Shown: positions 34,528 to 44,215, counted from the stretch's first letter. The stretch is DNA of 64,000 nt from Rhopalosiphum padi (GCF_020882245.1 NC_083599.1:76987745-77051744), one strand, 5' to 3'. The notes: generated from the letters alone by a model not told the origin. Program-made: numbers and translations.

Positions 34528-34713
34528 ATGACCTTCTGTAGATGTGGTCGGTTGTATGAATCAATGAATCTAGCGTACAGATGGCAAAGCTCCAGTGACT
34601 TTTATAGTTCCACATTACACTCGTTTTGTGTGTCGCTTAGACGATTCGTTAACATTTATAACCGACCCGAATCCGATAATTCGGTGGCTACAACGGTGTG
34701 GAATAACATATGA
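34528..34713 (+). CDS. Possible small ORF, 61 aa
   Basis: This frame is distinctly more GC-rich and more balanced in composition than its surroundings (CRCGRLYESMNLAYRWQSSS), which favours real coding. No known motif is seen. It lies between the small coupled ORFs and the 131-aa coiled-coil gene. Confidence 0.35.
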   Translation: MTFCRCGRLYESMNLAYRWQSSSDFYSSTLHSFCVSLRRFVNIYNRPESDNSVATTVWNNI

Positions 34714-34837
34714 AACTATTTTAAAAACTAAGTTTTATTCGAGTCAATAGTTGGTTTGGTAAAATATATTTAAAAAAAATTTTTCATATTTTTTTAGATA
34801 AAATATATAATACAAAAAAATATTTTTTATAGAAAAA

Positions 34838-35233
34838 ATGGATTTAGAAATGGATTATGCACATCCATTATTTGATCATATCAAAAACGAAATCAAAAGA
34901 CTAAAAAATGAAATGGATAACAACGAAAAACAAGAAATACTAGATCAGAGAGAAAGAAAAACTGCGCTAACTTTAATTAAAAGAGACATTAAAATGTTAA
35001 AACATGAAAAATTTTTAGCAAAAACATACTCATTTGACACAGAAAAAGAAAAAAATTTAAAAGAAAGAATAAAAAAATTAAAGGAAACACAACAGCTTGT
35101 GAAAAATTATTATGCCCTTTATTCGTATACAAGTTTTGAAAGAGATAATTCAACTCATAACCTATGCAATAAATTTTATGTATTATTACGCGACATGAAA
35201 GCACTAACAGAACCTATTGATTTTATTAATTAA
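34838..35233 (+). CDS. Coiled-coil Polinton protein, 131 aa
   Basis: Residues 12-90 are a long charged helix (IKNEIKRLKNEMDNN, LTLIKRDIKMLKHEK, KEKNLKERIKKLKE) typical of a coiled coil. The C-terminal 40 residues are more globular. It directly precedes the polymerase gene on the same strand (125-bp gap). Function unknown; an oligomerising accessory role is plausible. Confidence 0.6.
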   Translation: MDLEMDYAHPLFDHIKNEIKRLKNEMDNNEKQEILDQRERKTALTLIKRDIKMLKHEKFLAKTYSFDTEKEKNLKERIKKLKETQQLVKNYYALYSYTSFERDNSTHNLCNKFYVLLRDMKALTEPIDFIN

Positions 35234-35358
35234 ATTTATATTACTTGAAACATTAGATATTATTTATTTTACTCAATGATTTTTTTTATTTAATAAAAAT
35301 AAAATATTTATATATATTTAAAGAGAAAAAAAAATGTTTTTTTTATTATAGCCTTACT

Positions 35359-38300
35359 ATGAAAAGAAAAGTAATTACAAAATATCAGCGTATGAATACG
35401 TCGGGAACCGGAATGATTGAAATCGAGAGATTTAAAAAATGTTCAAAAACTTTCATCATCAAGAACAGCAAGAAATATACAGACTATAAATCATTTTTTA
35501 GTTATATTTCAGATAAGCTAATTTCTAAGTTGAAAAAATCATGTTTAAATACATCGATAAAATTTAATATACATGTTGACACTGTTTACGAACGTCCAGT
35601 AACCCATGATATTCAGGATATGGCTTTTAAAACTTCAAACATTTTAGCATGTAGTTCATCTGATTTTACTATTTTATTGAACAGAATGTTTAATAAAATA
35701 TTAACTGAGGAATCAGAATTTATTGCAAAAGGTTCAGGTTGGTCACTTGTATCAATAGATGGGTTACAATTAAGAATTAATTTAGTAAACCCTTTGAAAG
35801 GAAGTTCATATATTGATTTACCTATATTTATAAAAAAAAAAAAAGCCATTATAAATGTTAGAAATAAAGATGAATATTGTTTTAAATATTCTATACTTAG
35901 CAAATATGATAAACGTTCGAATAAATCACGATTTAACCAAACGTATTTCAATATTCTAGAAAAAAAAAGTGGATTAAATTTTAAATGTATTGATTTTCCG
36001 ACACCAATAAAACAAATAAAAAAATTTGAACGTCTAAACAATGTTTCAGTTAATATTTATAGTTTAAATAATAAAAGTAATATTTTTCCTTTATGTATAA
36101 GTAAAATAGAAAGAAAAAATCATTTTGATCTATTTTTATACAATAACGATAAAACATTACATTATTGTTATATTAAAGATTTCTCAAGATTTATTAGAAG
36201 TCAGAAAACTAAAAATTGTTCTAAGTTAATTATTTGTAAGAGATGTTTTACAATTTTCGGGAATAAACCGTGTAAAAGTAAACTTTGGGGTGAAGAAGGA
36301 TTGATTAAACATAAGCAAATGTGTGATAAGAATGAATTAGGAAGACCAATAATGTTTGAAGAAGGAAAAGATGATGAATTCATATATTTTAAAAGTTATA
36401 AAAAAACCAATAGAATACCGTTTGTTATTTATGCTGACTTTGAATGTATTTTAAACCCTAAACAGACTATAGAGTTGAATAAAAGTAGTAAAAAATCTAA
36501 GGTTTCTAAAACCCATATTACTCATTTACATGAAATTATGAGTTATGCGTTTTATGTAAAAGTTGACTATGACAGTATAACAGAAAAGCTATTGCATCAA
36601 TTTAAAATTCCAACAAAGATAATAATGTATAGAGGTAAAGATGCAGCAAAAAAGTTTATGGAAAATATGATCGATATTGGAAAAAAGATAAATGATGTAT
36701 ATGAAATTAATATACCAATGACTACATTGACTGAAACGGAAGAAAAACAATTTCAGAGAGCGGAGGTTTGTGAAAAATGTTTATTATCTTTTAAAAAAAA
36801 TAATTTATTAAAGGTTAGAGATCACTGTCATTTTACTGGTAAATATAGACAATGCCTTTGTCTTAAATGTAATTTTGTAATAACTAATCCATCATTTGTT
36901 CCAATTTTTTTTCATAACTTATCCTACGATAGTCATTTTATAATTCGAGAACTTGGTTGTGATAATAATGATATCCATGTTATTCCGAATTCATCAGAAA
37001 AATATATATCCTTTAGCAAAGAAATTGCTCCCAGATTTAGTATAAAGTTTGTTGACACATTCCGTTTTATGGCCTCCTCATTAAGCGAACTTGCAGAAAA
37101 TTTGTCTGAAGATAAATCAAGGTTTAGAGAAACTCTAAAAATATTTTCTAATAAAAAATTAGATTTAGTCACACGAAAAGGGGTTTTTCCTTATGAATAT
37201 ATTGATAGTTGGAGTAAATTAAATGAAACTCGTTTGCCTCCGAAATCTGTATTTTATAACTCTTTAAAAGATGAAGAAATTAATGATGATGATTATTCTC
37301 ATGCTAAAAAAATATGGAGAGTATTCGATTTAAAAACTTTGGGTGAATATAGCGACCTTTACTTGAAAACTGATGTAAGTATATTAACGGATGTATTTGA
37401 AAATTTTAGAGATTTATGTTTATCTACTCTTAAACTAGATCCTGCTCATTATATGACTGCTCCAGGATTTGCTTTTGATTGTATGCTTAAATATACTAAG
37501 GTTAAATTAGAAAGATTAAAAGACTTTAACATGCTTTTGTATTTCGAAAATTCGATCCGAGGTGGAATAACTCAATCAACTAAAAGATATGCTAAAGCGA
37601 ACATACCAAACATTAAAGGTTTGAACTATAATCCGAATAAACCAATTACATGGTTAACGTATCTCGATTGCGTGAATTTATATGGAAAGTCGATGTTAAC
37701 TGAACTACCTTTTAAAGATTTTGAATGGGTTGATGACTTGGATATAGATGTTACAAAAATTCCAAACGATTCAAAAGTTGGTTATATATTAGAAGTCGAT
37801 ATTGATTACCCTAAATATTTACATAAAAAACATAACGATTTTCCATTTTTACCTTTAAACGAATGTCCTCCAAATTCAAAAGTTAAAAAATTAATTACTA
37901 CGTTATCACCGAAAAAAAATTATATTATACACTATAAAAATTTGAAACAAGCAATTGCTAATGGACTTAAATTAAAAAAAATTCATCGAGCTATCCGATT
38001 TTCACAAAGTAAATGGATGGCCTCATATATTGAACTCTGTACAAATATGAGAGTAAAAGCTAAAAACAACTTTGAAAAAAATTTTTGGAAGTTATTAATT
38101 AATAGTGTTTTTGGTAAATGTATGGAAAATGTGCGTGCTAGAATTTCTTTAAAGTTGGTTTCATCAACTAGAAAAGCAAGTAAATTAATGATGAAAACTA
38201 ACTTTAAAGATAGAACTATATACTCTGAAAATCTTATGGCTATTCATCAACATAAGGAAACTATTAAATTTGATAAAGCAATTTATGTAGGATTCGCAAT

Positions 38301-38892
38301 TTTAGATGTTTCAAAAACATTTATGTATGATTTTCATTATAATGTAATGAAAAAAAAATATGGTAACAAAATAAATTCTTTATACTCGGATACAGATTCT
38401 ATGGTATATGCTATTCGAACACACAATTTTTTTAATGATATAAGATATGATTTATCACCGTTTTTTGATACATCAAATTATCCTATCGATCATTATTGTT
38501 TTAGTGAAATTTATAAAAATCAGCCTGGTTATTTCAAAGATGAAATGGGTGGAAAAATTTTAAAAGAATTTGTTTCATTAAGACCGAAATTATACGCTTA
38601 CAGAACTGTGGACGACATTGAGGTAAAAAAAGCTAAAGGTGTAAAAAAATATGTAATTGAAAAACATATGCAATTTAGACATTATAAAGAAATATTAAAT
38701 GCATATATAAACCATAAAAATGTTGATGATAAACAAACATGTAGAAACATGAATTTTATTCAATCGAATAAACATATCGTCCATTCTAAAACAATGAATA
38801 AACTTGTATTAAGTGCTAACGATGATAAACGTTATATAATGAATGATGGGATTAAGACACTAGCGTATGGACATTACAAAATTAAAAAATAA
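35359..38892 (+). CDS. PolB: Protein-primed family B DNA polymerase
   Basis: The 1,177-aa product is full length for invertebrate Polintons. After an N-terminal domain (residues 100-250, with GWSLVSIDGLQLRINLVNP), zinc-type CxxC motifs appear near 290. The exonuclease follows: Exo I ADFE (D360/E362), Exo II NLSYDSHF (D524), Exo III YLKTD (Y668/D672). A zinc-binding insert of the endonuclease-VII type (C471, C474, DHCH 488-491, C501, C504) lies between Exo I and Exo II. Polymerase motifs are A DCVNLYG (D770), B KLLINSVFGK (911-920) and C YSDTDS (D1011/D1013), followed by KLYAYR. All catalytic acidic residues are present. It would replicate the linear element from protein-primed ends. A splice-acceptor-like TTATTATAG lies just upstream of the ATG. 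Confidence 0.97.
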   Translation: MKRKVITKYQRMNTSGTGMIEIERFKKCSKTFIIKNSKKYTDYKSFFSYISDKLISKLKKSCLNTSIKFNIHVDTVYERPVTHDIQDMAFKTSNILACSSSDFTILLNRMFNKILTEESEFIAKGSGWSLVSIDGLQLRINLVNPLKGSSYIDLPIFIKKKKAIINVRNKDEYCFKYSILSKYDKRSNKSRFNQTYFNILEKKSGLNFKCIDFPTPIKQIKKFERLNNVSVNIYSLNNKSNIFPLCISKIERKNHFDLFLYNNDKTLHYCYIKDFSRFIRSQKTKNCSKLIICKRCFTIFGNKPCKSKLWGEEGLIKHKQMCDKNELGRPIMFEEGKDDEFIYFKSYKKTNRIPFVIYADFECILNPKQTIELNKSSKKSKVSKTHITHLHEIMSYAFYVKVDYDSITEKLLHQFKIPTKIIMYRGKDAAKKFMENMIDIGKKINDVYEINIPMTTLTETEEKQFQRAEVCEKCLLSFKKNNLLKVRDHCHFTGKYRQCLCLKCNFVITNPSFVPIFFHNLSYDSHFIIRELGCDNNDIHVIPNSSEKYISFSKEIAPRFSIKFVDTFRFMASSLSELAENLSEDKSRFRETLKIFSNKKLDLVTRKGVFPYEYIDSWSKLNETRLPPKSVFYNSLKDEEINDDDYSHAKKIWRVFDLKTLGEYSDLYLKTDVSILTDVFENFRDLCLSTLKLDPAHYMTAPGFAFDCMLKYTKVKLERLKDFNMLLYFENSIRGGITQSTKRYAKANIPNIKGLNYNPNKPITWLTYLDCVNLYGKSMLTELPFKDFEWVDDLDIDVTKIPNDSKVGYILEVDIDYPKYLHKKHNDFPFLPLNECPPNSKVKKLITTLSPKKNYIIHYKNLKQAIANGLKLKKIHRAIRFSQSKWMASYIELCTNMRVKAKNNFEKNFWKLLINSVFGKCMENVRARISLKLVSSTRKASKLMMKTNFKDRTIYSENLMAIHQHKETIKFDKAIYVGFAILDVSKTFMYDFHYNVMKKKYGNKINSLYSDTDSMVYAIRTHNFFNDIRYDLSPFFDTSNYPIDHYCFSEIYKNQPGYFKDEMGGKILKEFVSLRPKLYAYRTVDDIEVKKAKGVKKYVIEKHMQFRHYKEILNAYINHKNVDDKQTCRNMNFIQSNKHIVHSKTMNKLVLSANDDKRYIMNDGIKTLAYGHYKIKK

Positions 38893-38939
38893 TAATAATA
38901 ATAAATAAAAAAATAAATTACATACATTAAAAAAAATCT

Positions 38940-39857
38940 TTATTTTAAAATATCTGCTGACGATATCCACGAATTATGACTTGAATCGAAACCCATCCAT
39001 TTAACAAGCATTTTATCTTTAACTTTTTTTATAATACGCTCAATTAAAAAGGTGTTCGGGAAATCAGTTAATTTAATTTCTTGTTCATAAAAACCTCCTA
39101 GAATTATATTATTTGATTCATCCTTTAGTTGATAAGTTATCGGGTTTGTATGTAAAACTTTTGTTATTGTAAAAATTTCCGTTGTCCAATTCGGTGTATA
39201 TCCTTTACTAAATATATGTTTGTATTTTGATATTCTCACTTTATCATTAATTTTAAGTTTTGGTTTATAAAATGTTTTATTATCTATTTGTACATTTGAT
39301 TTAATTTTACTTGTATTCATTCGAGCTTCATACGGTGTACACTTAATTGTTCTATGTTTTGTATGATTATAATTATAAATAATTTTTGTTATTGTATTAT
39401 ACCAATTCCATGTACCTGTTGCAGTAAAATGTTTATATATATTATTTTTAAGTGTTCGTATAACACGTTCACCAATTGAACACTTGATAACGCTATACGA
39501 ACTGTAATGTTTAATTTTATATTTTTTCATTAAATCTTGAAATTGATTGTTATAAAATTCTGTACCATTATCTGTTTGTAATAATTTTGGATTAGCTTGT
39601 TTTAATATATTAAACATACCTTTTGTACATTCTTTTCCTGTTTTATTTTTCAATGATTCTACCCATACATATTTTGTGTATGTATCTATAACAACTAAAA
39701 TGTATTTAAAACCAAGATTTTGATTGGAATGAGATTGCATGTCCATTAAATCAGCTTGCCAAAGGTCATCCTTAAATCGTGTTATTACACTACGTCTAGG
39801 AAATATTTTTCTTGCAGGTCGATGTAGCTCATTGGCTATACACTCTAATGTAGACAT
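38940..39857 (-). CDS. INT: Polinton integrase with chromodomain
   Basis: Retroviral-type rve integrase, 305 aa. The catalytic triad is D36 (WQADLMD), D96 (LLQTDNGTEF) and E130 (GERVIRTLKN), with 33 residues between D96 and E130. An SH3-like stretch follows (INDKVRISKYK). A C-terminal chromodomain covers about 265-305 (FLIERIIKK...LVKWMGF...SWISS). No N-terminal HHCC finger is visible. It joins element ends to host DNA, giving the 6-bp duplication seen here. Its ATG overlaps the stop of the upstream 339-aa gene (TAATG). Its stop lies inside its own AATAAA, only 47 bp from the convergent polymerase gene. Confidence 0.95.
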   Translation of the reverse strand: MSTLECIANELHRPARKIFPRRSVITRFKDDLWQADLMDMQSHSNQNLGFKYILVVIDTYTKYVWVESLKNKTGKECTKGMFNILKQANPKLLQTDNGTEFYNNQFQDLMKKYKIKHYSSYSVIKCSIGERVIRTLKNNIYKHFTATGTWNWYNTITKIIYNYNHTKHRTIKCTPYEARMNTSKIKSNVQIDNKTFYKPKLKINDKVRISKYKHIFSKGYTPNWTTEIFTITKVLHTNPITYQLKDESNNIILGGFYEQEIKLTDFPNTFLIERIIKKVKDKMLVKWMGFDSSHNSWISSADILK

Positions 39858-40876
39858 TATACTATTATATTCCTTTCACGTAATTCTTCTAAAATAGATA
39901 TGATTTCATTATTTACACCAGTATTACCAGCAATTCGAGATGATGTTATAAGATTTAATCTAGTAACTAATTCATTCGGATCATCATAGTACACTAATTG
40001 TGTTTGAGGTATTACATCTTTATATAAACCGGAACCTTTCTTAGTCGTTGGCGATAAACTAAATTTAAATAGCTGACCTGTTGGAGGTTCTGTAATTTTA
40101 GAACTATTCGTAGGAGAAGAAAAATCAAATGAAGCATTTTTTATGTTTGAATCATCAATAACGTTTCTTCGTTTAGCGCTTGAACTAGATAAAAAGTTAT
40201 CAAATTGTTTTAAATTTAATCGGGAATTTGGAGTTTTAATTTTTGCGTTATTAATTTTTAATATTTCCTCGTTTAATTGTTTTTCTTCAATTTTCATTCG
40301 TTCATAAAGAGGTTTTACAACATTCATCCATTTGAAATATCCTGAAGTTTTAGGTTTCCCGTCTGCTTTTAAAAAGACTTTAGTTATTTTTAAAATATTA
40401 TAATATGATTCCATGTCTTCCATAGTCATATTTTTTGGTACTTTTTCACATAATAAAGACCAAAGTCCTTTAGTCCAAGGATAGTAATTATCGAGCAAGT
40501 GTAATTTACCGTGTTCGAAAGTAACAGGCATATTTGATATTTTAAGTTGATTATTAACCGCATCGTAATGCATACCATAAGATTTATCATAACGTTGTGA
40601 TTTAGGATTTGAAATTAAAAAATTGTCAAACGATGAATTCAGTACACTATCGCTATCTTCATCACTAGCGTACACGGTTTCTTCTTTTTTGATAGTGTCG
40701 GAAATATGTGAAGTGTTTTTTTCTGACAGTGTACTCAATGGTTCCAGTAAAGGTTTAAATGTATCACGAAAATAGTTATCAGAATCTATAATACCACGCT
40801 TCATATCCATTATTTTACGTTTGATATTTTTTTTTGATGTTACCAAATTTTCTAACAAAACTTTGTCTTTATTCAT
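39857..40876 (-). CDS. Conserved Polinton protein upstream of integrase, 339 aa
   Basis: The N-terminal helix is rich in Lys (ENLVTSKKNIKRKIMDMKRG) and is followed by an acidic, Ser-rich linker. A central domain near 110-200 has YGMHYDAVNNQLKI, LLDNYYPWTKGLWSLL and GYFKWMN. The tail is flexible, with GSGLYKDVIPQTQLVYYDDPNELVTRL near 280-310. Proteins of this pattern accompany the integrase in many invertebrate Polintons by my recollection, and their role is not known to me. It is read with the integrase through a one-base TAATG overlap. A virion or DNA-associated role is likely but unproved. Confidence 0.75.
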   Translation of the reverse strand: MNKDKVLLENLVTSKKNIKRKIMDMKRGIIDSDNYFRDTFKPLLEPLSTLSEKNTSHISDTIKKEETVYASDEDSDSVLNSSFDNFLISNPKSQRYDKSYGMHYDAVNNQLKISNMPVTFEHGKLHLLDNYYPWTKGLWSLLCEKVPKNMTMEDMESYYNILKITKVFLKADGKPKTSGYFKWMNVVKPLYERMKIEEKQLNEEILKINNAKIKTPNSRLNLKQFDNFLSSSSAKRRNVIDDSNIKNASFDFSSPTNSSKITEPPTGQLFKFSLSPTTKKGSGLYKDVIPQTQLVYYDDPNELVTRLNLITSSRIAGNTGVNNEIISILEELRERNIIV

Positions 40877-40964
40877 TGCAAATAATAAACTTGATATAAC
40901 TGCTTCATCCGACTTTAGATAATACTATGCAGATTTTAATACTATTACAACTGTATTTATATTA

Positions 40965-41657
40965 TTATTTTATTTTAATGAAAGAATGGAAACCACATCT
41001 ATATCTACCTTCATTCATTTCACGTGTTTTATCGATAACCATAAATCCATAATCATTATGATTCCAACATAGATGAGAAATTTTCCGAAATTCAGAGAAA
41101 TCCATATCTGCTGATGAATGGTCATTGAATATATGGCGTAAATTCGTATCATCTTGTTTAAGTATTATTAAAAAGTTTGAGTTATCTCTTACTAACTGTT
41201 TTGGTATTTTAGAATATGTTTGTGCTAAATAAAATACAGAACTAGCACCTGAATGTCTACACATTGAGAAGAATTCTCTAATTACAGATTGTGGATCACA
41301 AATCACGTCATCAAAAATTATGATAGAATTTTTCTTAGTTAAGTTTGGTTTTATAACTTTATCAGCACTTGAAAAAATGAAAAAATTGGCACCTTTTATA
41401 TCATCTATTATTTTTTTTAGTAAAACATATTTTTCTTGATTAGAAGTTTTAGAGTATAAATAGATATTCTCAAATCTTAATCCGTTTTCATGCGTGATTA
41501 GGTTATACATTATATTTGTTTTACCTGAACCACTAGGACCAACTATAATAGCACGTATAGTATCAGGTAATAATGGTCCGTGTCTTGATGGTTTCTTTAT
41601 TATTTGAGCATCTACATTTAAAATATCTAATTTATCTTTCTGTACAATCAAATCCAT
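40965..41657 (-). CDS. ATP: Genome-packaging ATPase (FtsK/HerA, A32-like)
   Basis: The 230-aa product has a Walker A loop IVGPSGSGKTN near residue 38, Walker B SIIIFDDV near 112, and a downstream CRHSGASSVFYLAQTYSKIP segment with the sensor-like Gln. This is the packaging ATPase class of Polintons, virophages and poxvirus A32. It would pump the linear genome into preformed capsids. It is divergent from the virion cluster, with only 48 bp between the two start codons. Confidence 0.95.
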   Translation of the reverse strand: MDLIVQKDKLDILNVDAQIIKKPSRHGPLLPDTIRAIIVGPSGSGKTNIMYNLITHENGLRFENIYLYSKTSNQEKYVLLKKIIDDIKGANFFIFSSADKVIKPNLTKKNSIIIFDDVICDPQSVIREFFSMCRHSGASSVFYLAQTYSKIPKQLVRDNSNFLIILKQDDTNLRHIFNDHSSADMDFSEFRKISHLCWNHNDYGFMVIDKTREMNEGRYRCGFHSFIKIK

Positions 41658-41705
41658 TTTCTTATAAATACTCTAGAATTTTCAAATTATAATCAGTTAT
41701 AGATA
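41658..41705. promoter_or_regulatory. Compact divergent promoter, ATPase / virion cluster
   Basis: On the plus strand TATAAATA begins at 41663 and a TCAGT initiator has its A at 41695, 32 nt downstream. This leaves a leader of only about 11 nt before the ATG at 41706. The same 48 bp must also drive or lead the ATPase on the other strand. Confidence 0.55.
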
Positions 41706-42338
41706 ATGCGTTCAACACGTAAGTGGGAATCAGATAAGACTGGCAAAGGTTTCGTAAATTTCCTTATAAATAGTCTCCCGTTTGAAGCCCATGTTCCAAA
41801 ATATCAGTATTGTGGACCTGGTACGAAATTAAAAAAGAGGTTAGATCGTGGCGATAAAGGAATAAACCCATTGGATACTGCATGTCGTGATCACGATATT
41901 GTGTATGAAACTAGCAAAAATTTAGAAGATAGACATAACGCTGATAAGGTGTTAGAACTCCGTGCTTGGGAAAGATTTAAAGCAAAAGATACACCTAGAA
42001 AAGAGAAAATTGTAGCGTACGCAGTAGCTAACACAATGAAAGCTAAAAGAAAAATAGGTATGGGCTGTAAAGGTAAACGGGGACGTGTTAATAAAATAAA
42101 AAATGGGACACGAGCTGCGATAAAAAAAAAAAAGGTTAAGAAAAATTATAGAGGTAAAAGAATGATTCTAGCACCGGGTCAGACAGGTGGTGCAATTCCC
42201 TTAATACCTATTTTCGCAGGATTATCAGCACTTGGTAGTTTAATGTCTGGAAGTGCTAGTGTATATAATGCAATCCAAAATTCAAAAAGAAAAAAAGGTA
42301 ACGGATTAAAAAATAAAGGATCAAGAAAAAAAAACTGA
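41706..42338 (+). CDS. Basic virion protein with phospholipase A2 domain
   Basis: Residues 30-70 carry a PLA2 core: YCGPGT (35-40) as the calcium loop and DTACRDHD (57-64) with the H63/D64 catalytic pair, as in the unique region of parvovirus VP1. A strongly basic region follows (about 112-152), and then GQTGG at 158-162 and a hydrophobic, Gly/Ala/Ser-rich segment (163-190) reminiscent of adenovirus core/lytic peptides. The GG-A junction could be a site for the neighbouring adenain-type protease. The combination suggests a core protein that binds DNA and helps membrane escape. The PLA2 call is from motifs; the rest is inference. Confidence 0.85.
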   Translation: MRSTRKWESDKTGKGFVNFLINSLPFEAHVPKYQYCGPGTKLKKRLDRGDKGINPLDTACRDHDIVYETSKNLEDRHNADKVLELRAWERFKAKDTPRKEKIVAYAVANTMKAKRKIGMGCKGKRGRVNKIKNGTRAAIKKKKVKKNYRGKRMILAPGQTGGAIPLIPIFAGLSALGSLMSGSASVYNAIQNSKRKKGNGLKNKGSRKKN

Positions 42339-42709
42339 TGAAAACGTTACCTAACAGACCACTTACATCTAGAGATATTATAAAATATGTTACAAAGTTT
42401 AATATCAATCATTTCCGTGGCGTCTTTTCACGAGATGACTTGCCTAAAAAACCTCATCAGATTGAATGTGGTATATTAAACTTAGACGTATCTTCAGGTG
42501 ATGGAAGTCATTGGGTAGCGTTTTATAAAAATAAAGATAAAGTTATTTATTTTGATAGCTTCGGTGATTTACCTCCACCAATTGAATTACAAAAATACTT
42601 TAAGGGAAACAAAATTATATATAACTATTCAAATTATCAAGATTATAACACATTTAATTGCGGACATTTATGTCTTGATTTTTTACAATGTATGAATCAA
42701 TCACATTAA
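42338..42709 (+). CDS. PRO: Adenain-like cysteine protease
   Basis: The 123-aa product is a compact C5/C48-type protease. H58 (GSHWVAFY), D73 (YFDSFGD), Q101 (NYQDYN) and C108 (FNCGHLCLDF) form the catalytic set. It would process virion precursors. Its ATG overlaps the preceding stop (TGATG). Its last 22 nt also contain the start of the first penton gene in another frame, so the C-terminus is constrained by two proteins. Confidence 0.95.
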   Translation: MKTLPNRPLTSRDIIKYVTKFNINHFRGVFSRDDLPKKPHQIECGILNLDVSSGDGSHWVAFYKNKDKVIYFDSFGDLPPPIELQKYFKGNKIIYNYSNYQDYNTFNCGHLCLDFLQCMNQSH

Positions 42710-43434
42710 GTTTGACAGGTAATGATACTACATTATCTGCAAATTATTTTCCATCTCTAAACGTCAACGAGGACTCGGAAATAGCTTTGATATGTTTACA
42801 AACGTTTAATTCATTTCCGAACATAAATTCAACTAATAACAGATTGGAAATAGAAGTTATCGGAGACACAGATAATAGATTTATTGAAAATGCGAAATTT
42901 GTATATGAATTTGAAGAAGGTTATTATGACATTGATGATATTAACAATAAAATTGGTAAAGAGTTATTAACCTTTAATAAACTAAAGAGAACATATTTAT
43001 CATTCAGTATGATTATGGATCATATAGATTTTAGAACACATATAAGATGTGATGGAAGGCTATATTTTGATATTCCAAACAGTATAGGCTCTGTATTAGG
43101 GTTTGAAAAAAAAAAATATTTTTCACGCGATGATCTTCACCGATCAGAAAAAGCTGTAAATTTGAACACAATTAATTGTATAAAAGTATTGTGTAATGTT
43201 TCACAAGGTTCATTCAACAATCATCTTCAAAGTCATTCAATTTATGAGTTTTTTCCGACCGGTAGAACAGGAACAAAAGTGACTCAATCACCACTAAACC
43301 TTATATATTATAAACTTAACAAAATAAATATCGATTCAATAACTATTCAATTAGTTGATCAGAACAATAAACCGATTGATAATTTCAAGGAGACATTAAC
43401 AGTTGTTCTACATATTAAACGTCATGGATCTTAA
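42688..43434 (+). CDS. Minor capsid (penton) protein, copy 1
   Basis: The 248-aa single-jelly-roll minor capsid protein of Polintons starts MYESITLSLTGN and has SLNVNEDSEIALICLQTFNSFPNI and a strongly conserved second half (EKAVNLNTIN, GSFNNHLQSHSIYEFFP, LIYYKLNKINIDSIT). It would form pentamers at the capsid vertices. The start codon lies within the protease gene. A paralog with the same opening residues follows 36 bp after its stop. Confidence 0.9.
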   Translation: MYESITLSLTGNDTTLSANYFPSLNVNEDSEIALICLQTFNSFPNINSTNNRLEIEVIGDTDNRFIENAKFVYEFEEGYYDIDDINNKIGKELLTFNKLKRTYLSFSMIMDHIDFRTHIRCDGRLYFDIPNSIGSVLGFEKKKYFSRDDLHRSEKAVNLNTINCIKVLCNVSQGSFNNHLQSHSIYEFFPTGRTGTKVTQSPLNLIYYKLNKINIDSITIQLVDQNNKPIDNFKETLTVVLHIKRHGS

Positions 43435-43470
43435 AACTAATTTAAATTTAAAGTTTTTCTAGAAATAAAT

Positions 43471-44214
43471 ATGTATGAATCAATCACATTAAGTTTAACT
43501 GGGAATGAAACCACACTATCTTCAAATTATTTCCCGTCTCTAAACGTGTACGAAGACTCTGAAATAGCTTTGTTATGTTTACAAACGTTCAATTCGTTTC
43601 CAAACATAAATTCTTCTAATAACAAATTTGCAATACAAGTAATAGACGAGTATAATAATAATAATAATGAAAATATATGTTATATTGCATTAAAAACGGG
43701 ATGTTACGAAATTGTAGATATTAACCGTCAAATTAAGAAGCAAATAAATTCTTACAATGAAGAAAATGGTACAAAAATAACATTCGATATTTCAGTTGAC
43801 CATAATGATTTTAGATCATACATACAATGTAATGGTATAATTATGTTTAATATGATTAATGGGATAGCACCCATATTAGGATTTGAAAAACGAGACTATC
43901 CTCCGGAGTATGTAACTCATCGATCGGAAAAAGCTGTAAATTTAAACACAATTAATTCTATAAAAGTGATGTGTAATATAGCTCAAGGATCATTCAACAA
44001 TCACCTTCAAAGTCATACGATTTACGAGTTTTTTCCGAGTGAAAAGACTGGGACAAAAGTTGTTCAATCACCGCCAAATTTAATATATTATAAATTAAAT
44101 AAAATAAATATTGATTCAATAACTGTACAATTAGTTGATCAGGATTTTAATCAAATCGAAAATTTTGGTGAGACATTAACAGTTGTGTTACATATTAAAC
44201 GTTACGGTTCTTAA
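43471..44214 (+). CDS. Minor capsid (penton) protein, copy 2
   Basis: The 247-aa tandem paralog of copy 1 begins with the identical MYESITLSLTGN. The C-terminal third is nearly the same; the middle (residues 55-140) is strongly diverged and has an Asn run (YNNNNNEN). Both frames are intact, so both are probably under selection, perhaps forming mixed vertices or specialised receptor-facing loops. That is inference. Confidence 0.9.
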   Translation: MYESITLSLTGNETTLSSNYFPSLNVYEDSEIALLCLQTFNSFPNINSSNNKFAIQVIDEYNNNNNENICYIALKTGCYEIVDINRQIKKQINSYNEENGTKITFDISVDHNDFRSYIQCNGIIMFNMINGIAPILGFEKRDYPPEYVTHRSEKAVNLNTINSIKVMCNIAQGSFNNHLQSHTIYEFFPSEKTGTKVVQSPPNLIYYKLNKINIDSITVQLVDQDFNQIENFGETLTVVLHIKRYGS

Positions 44215-44215
44215 G

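Noticed and set aside
35613..37172. Minus-strand ORFs of 60-142 codons
   Set aside because: Shadows of the DNA polymerase gene.
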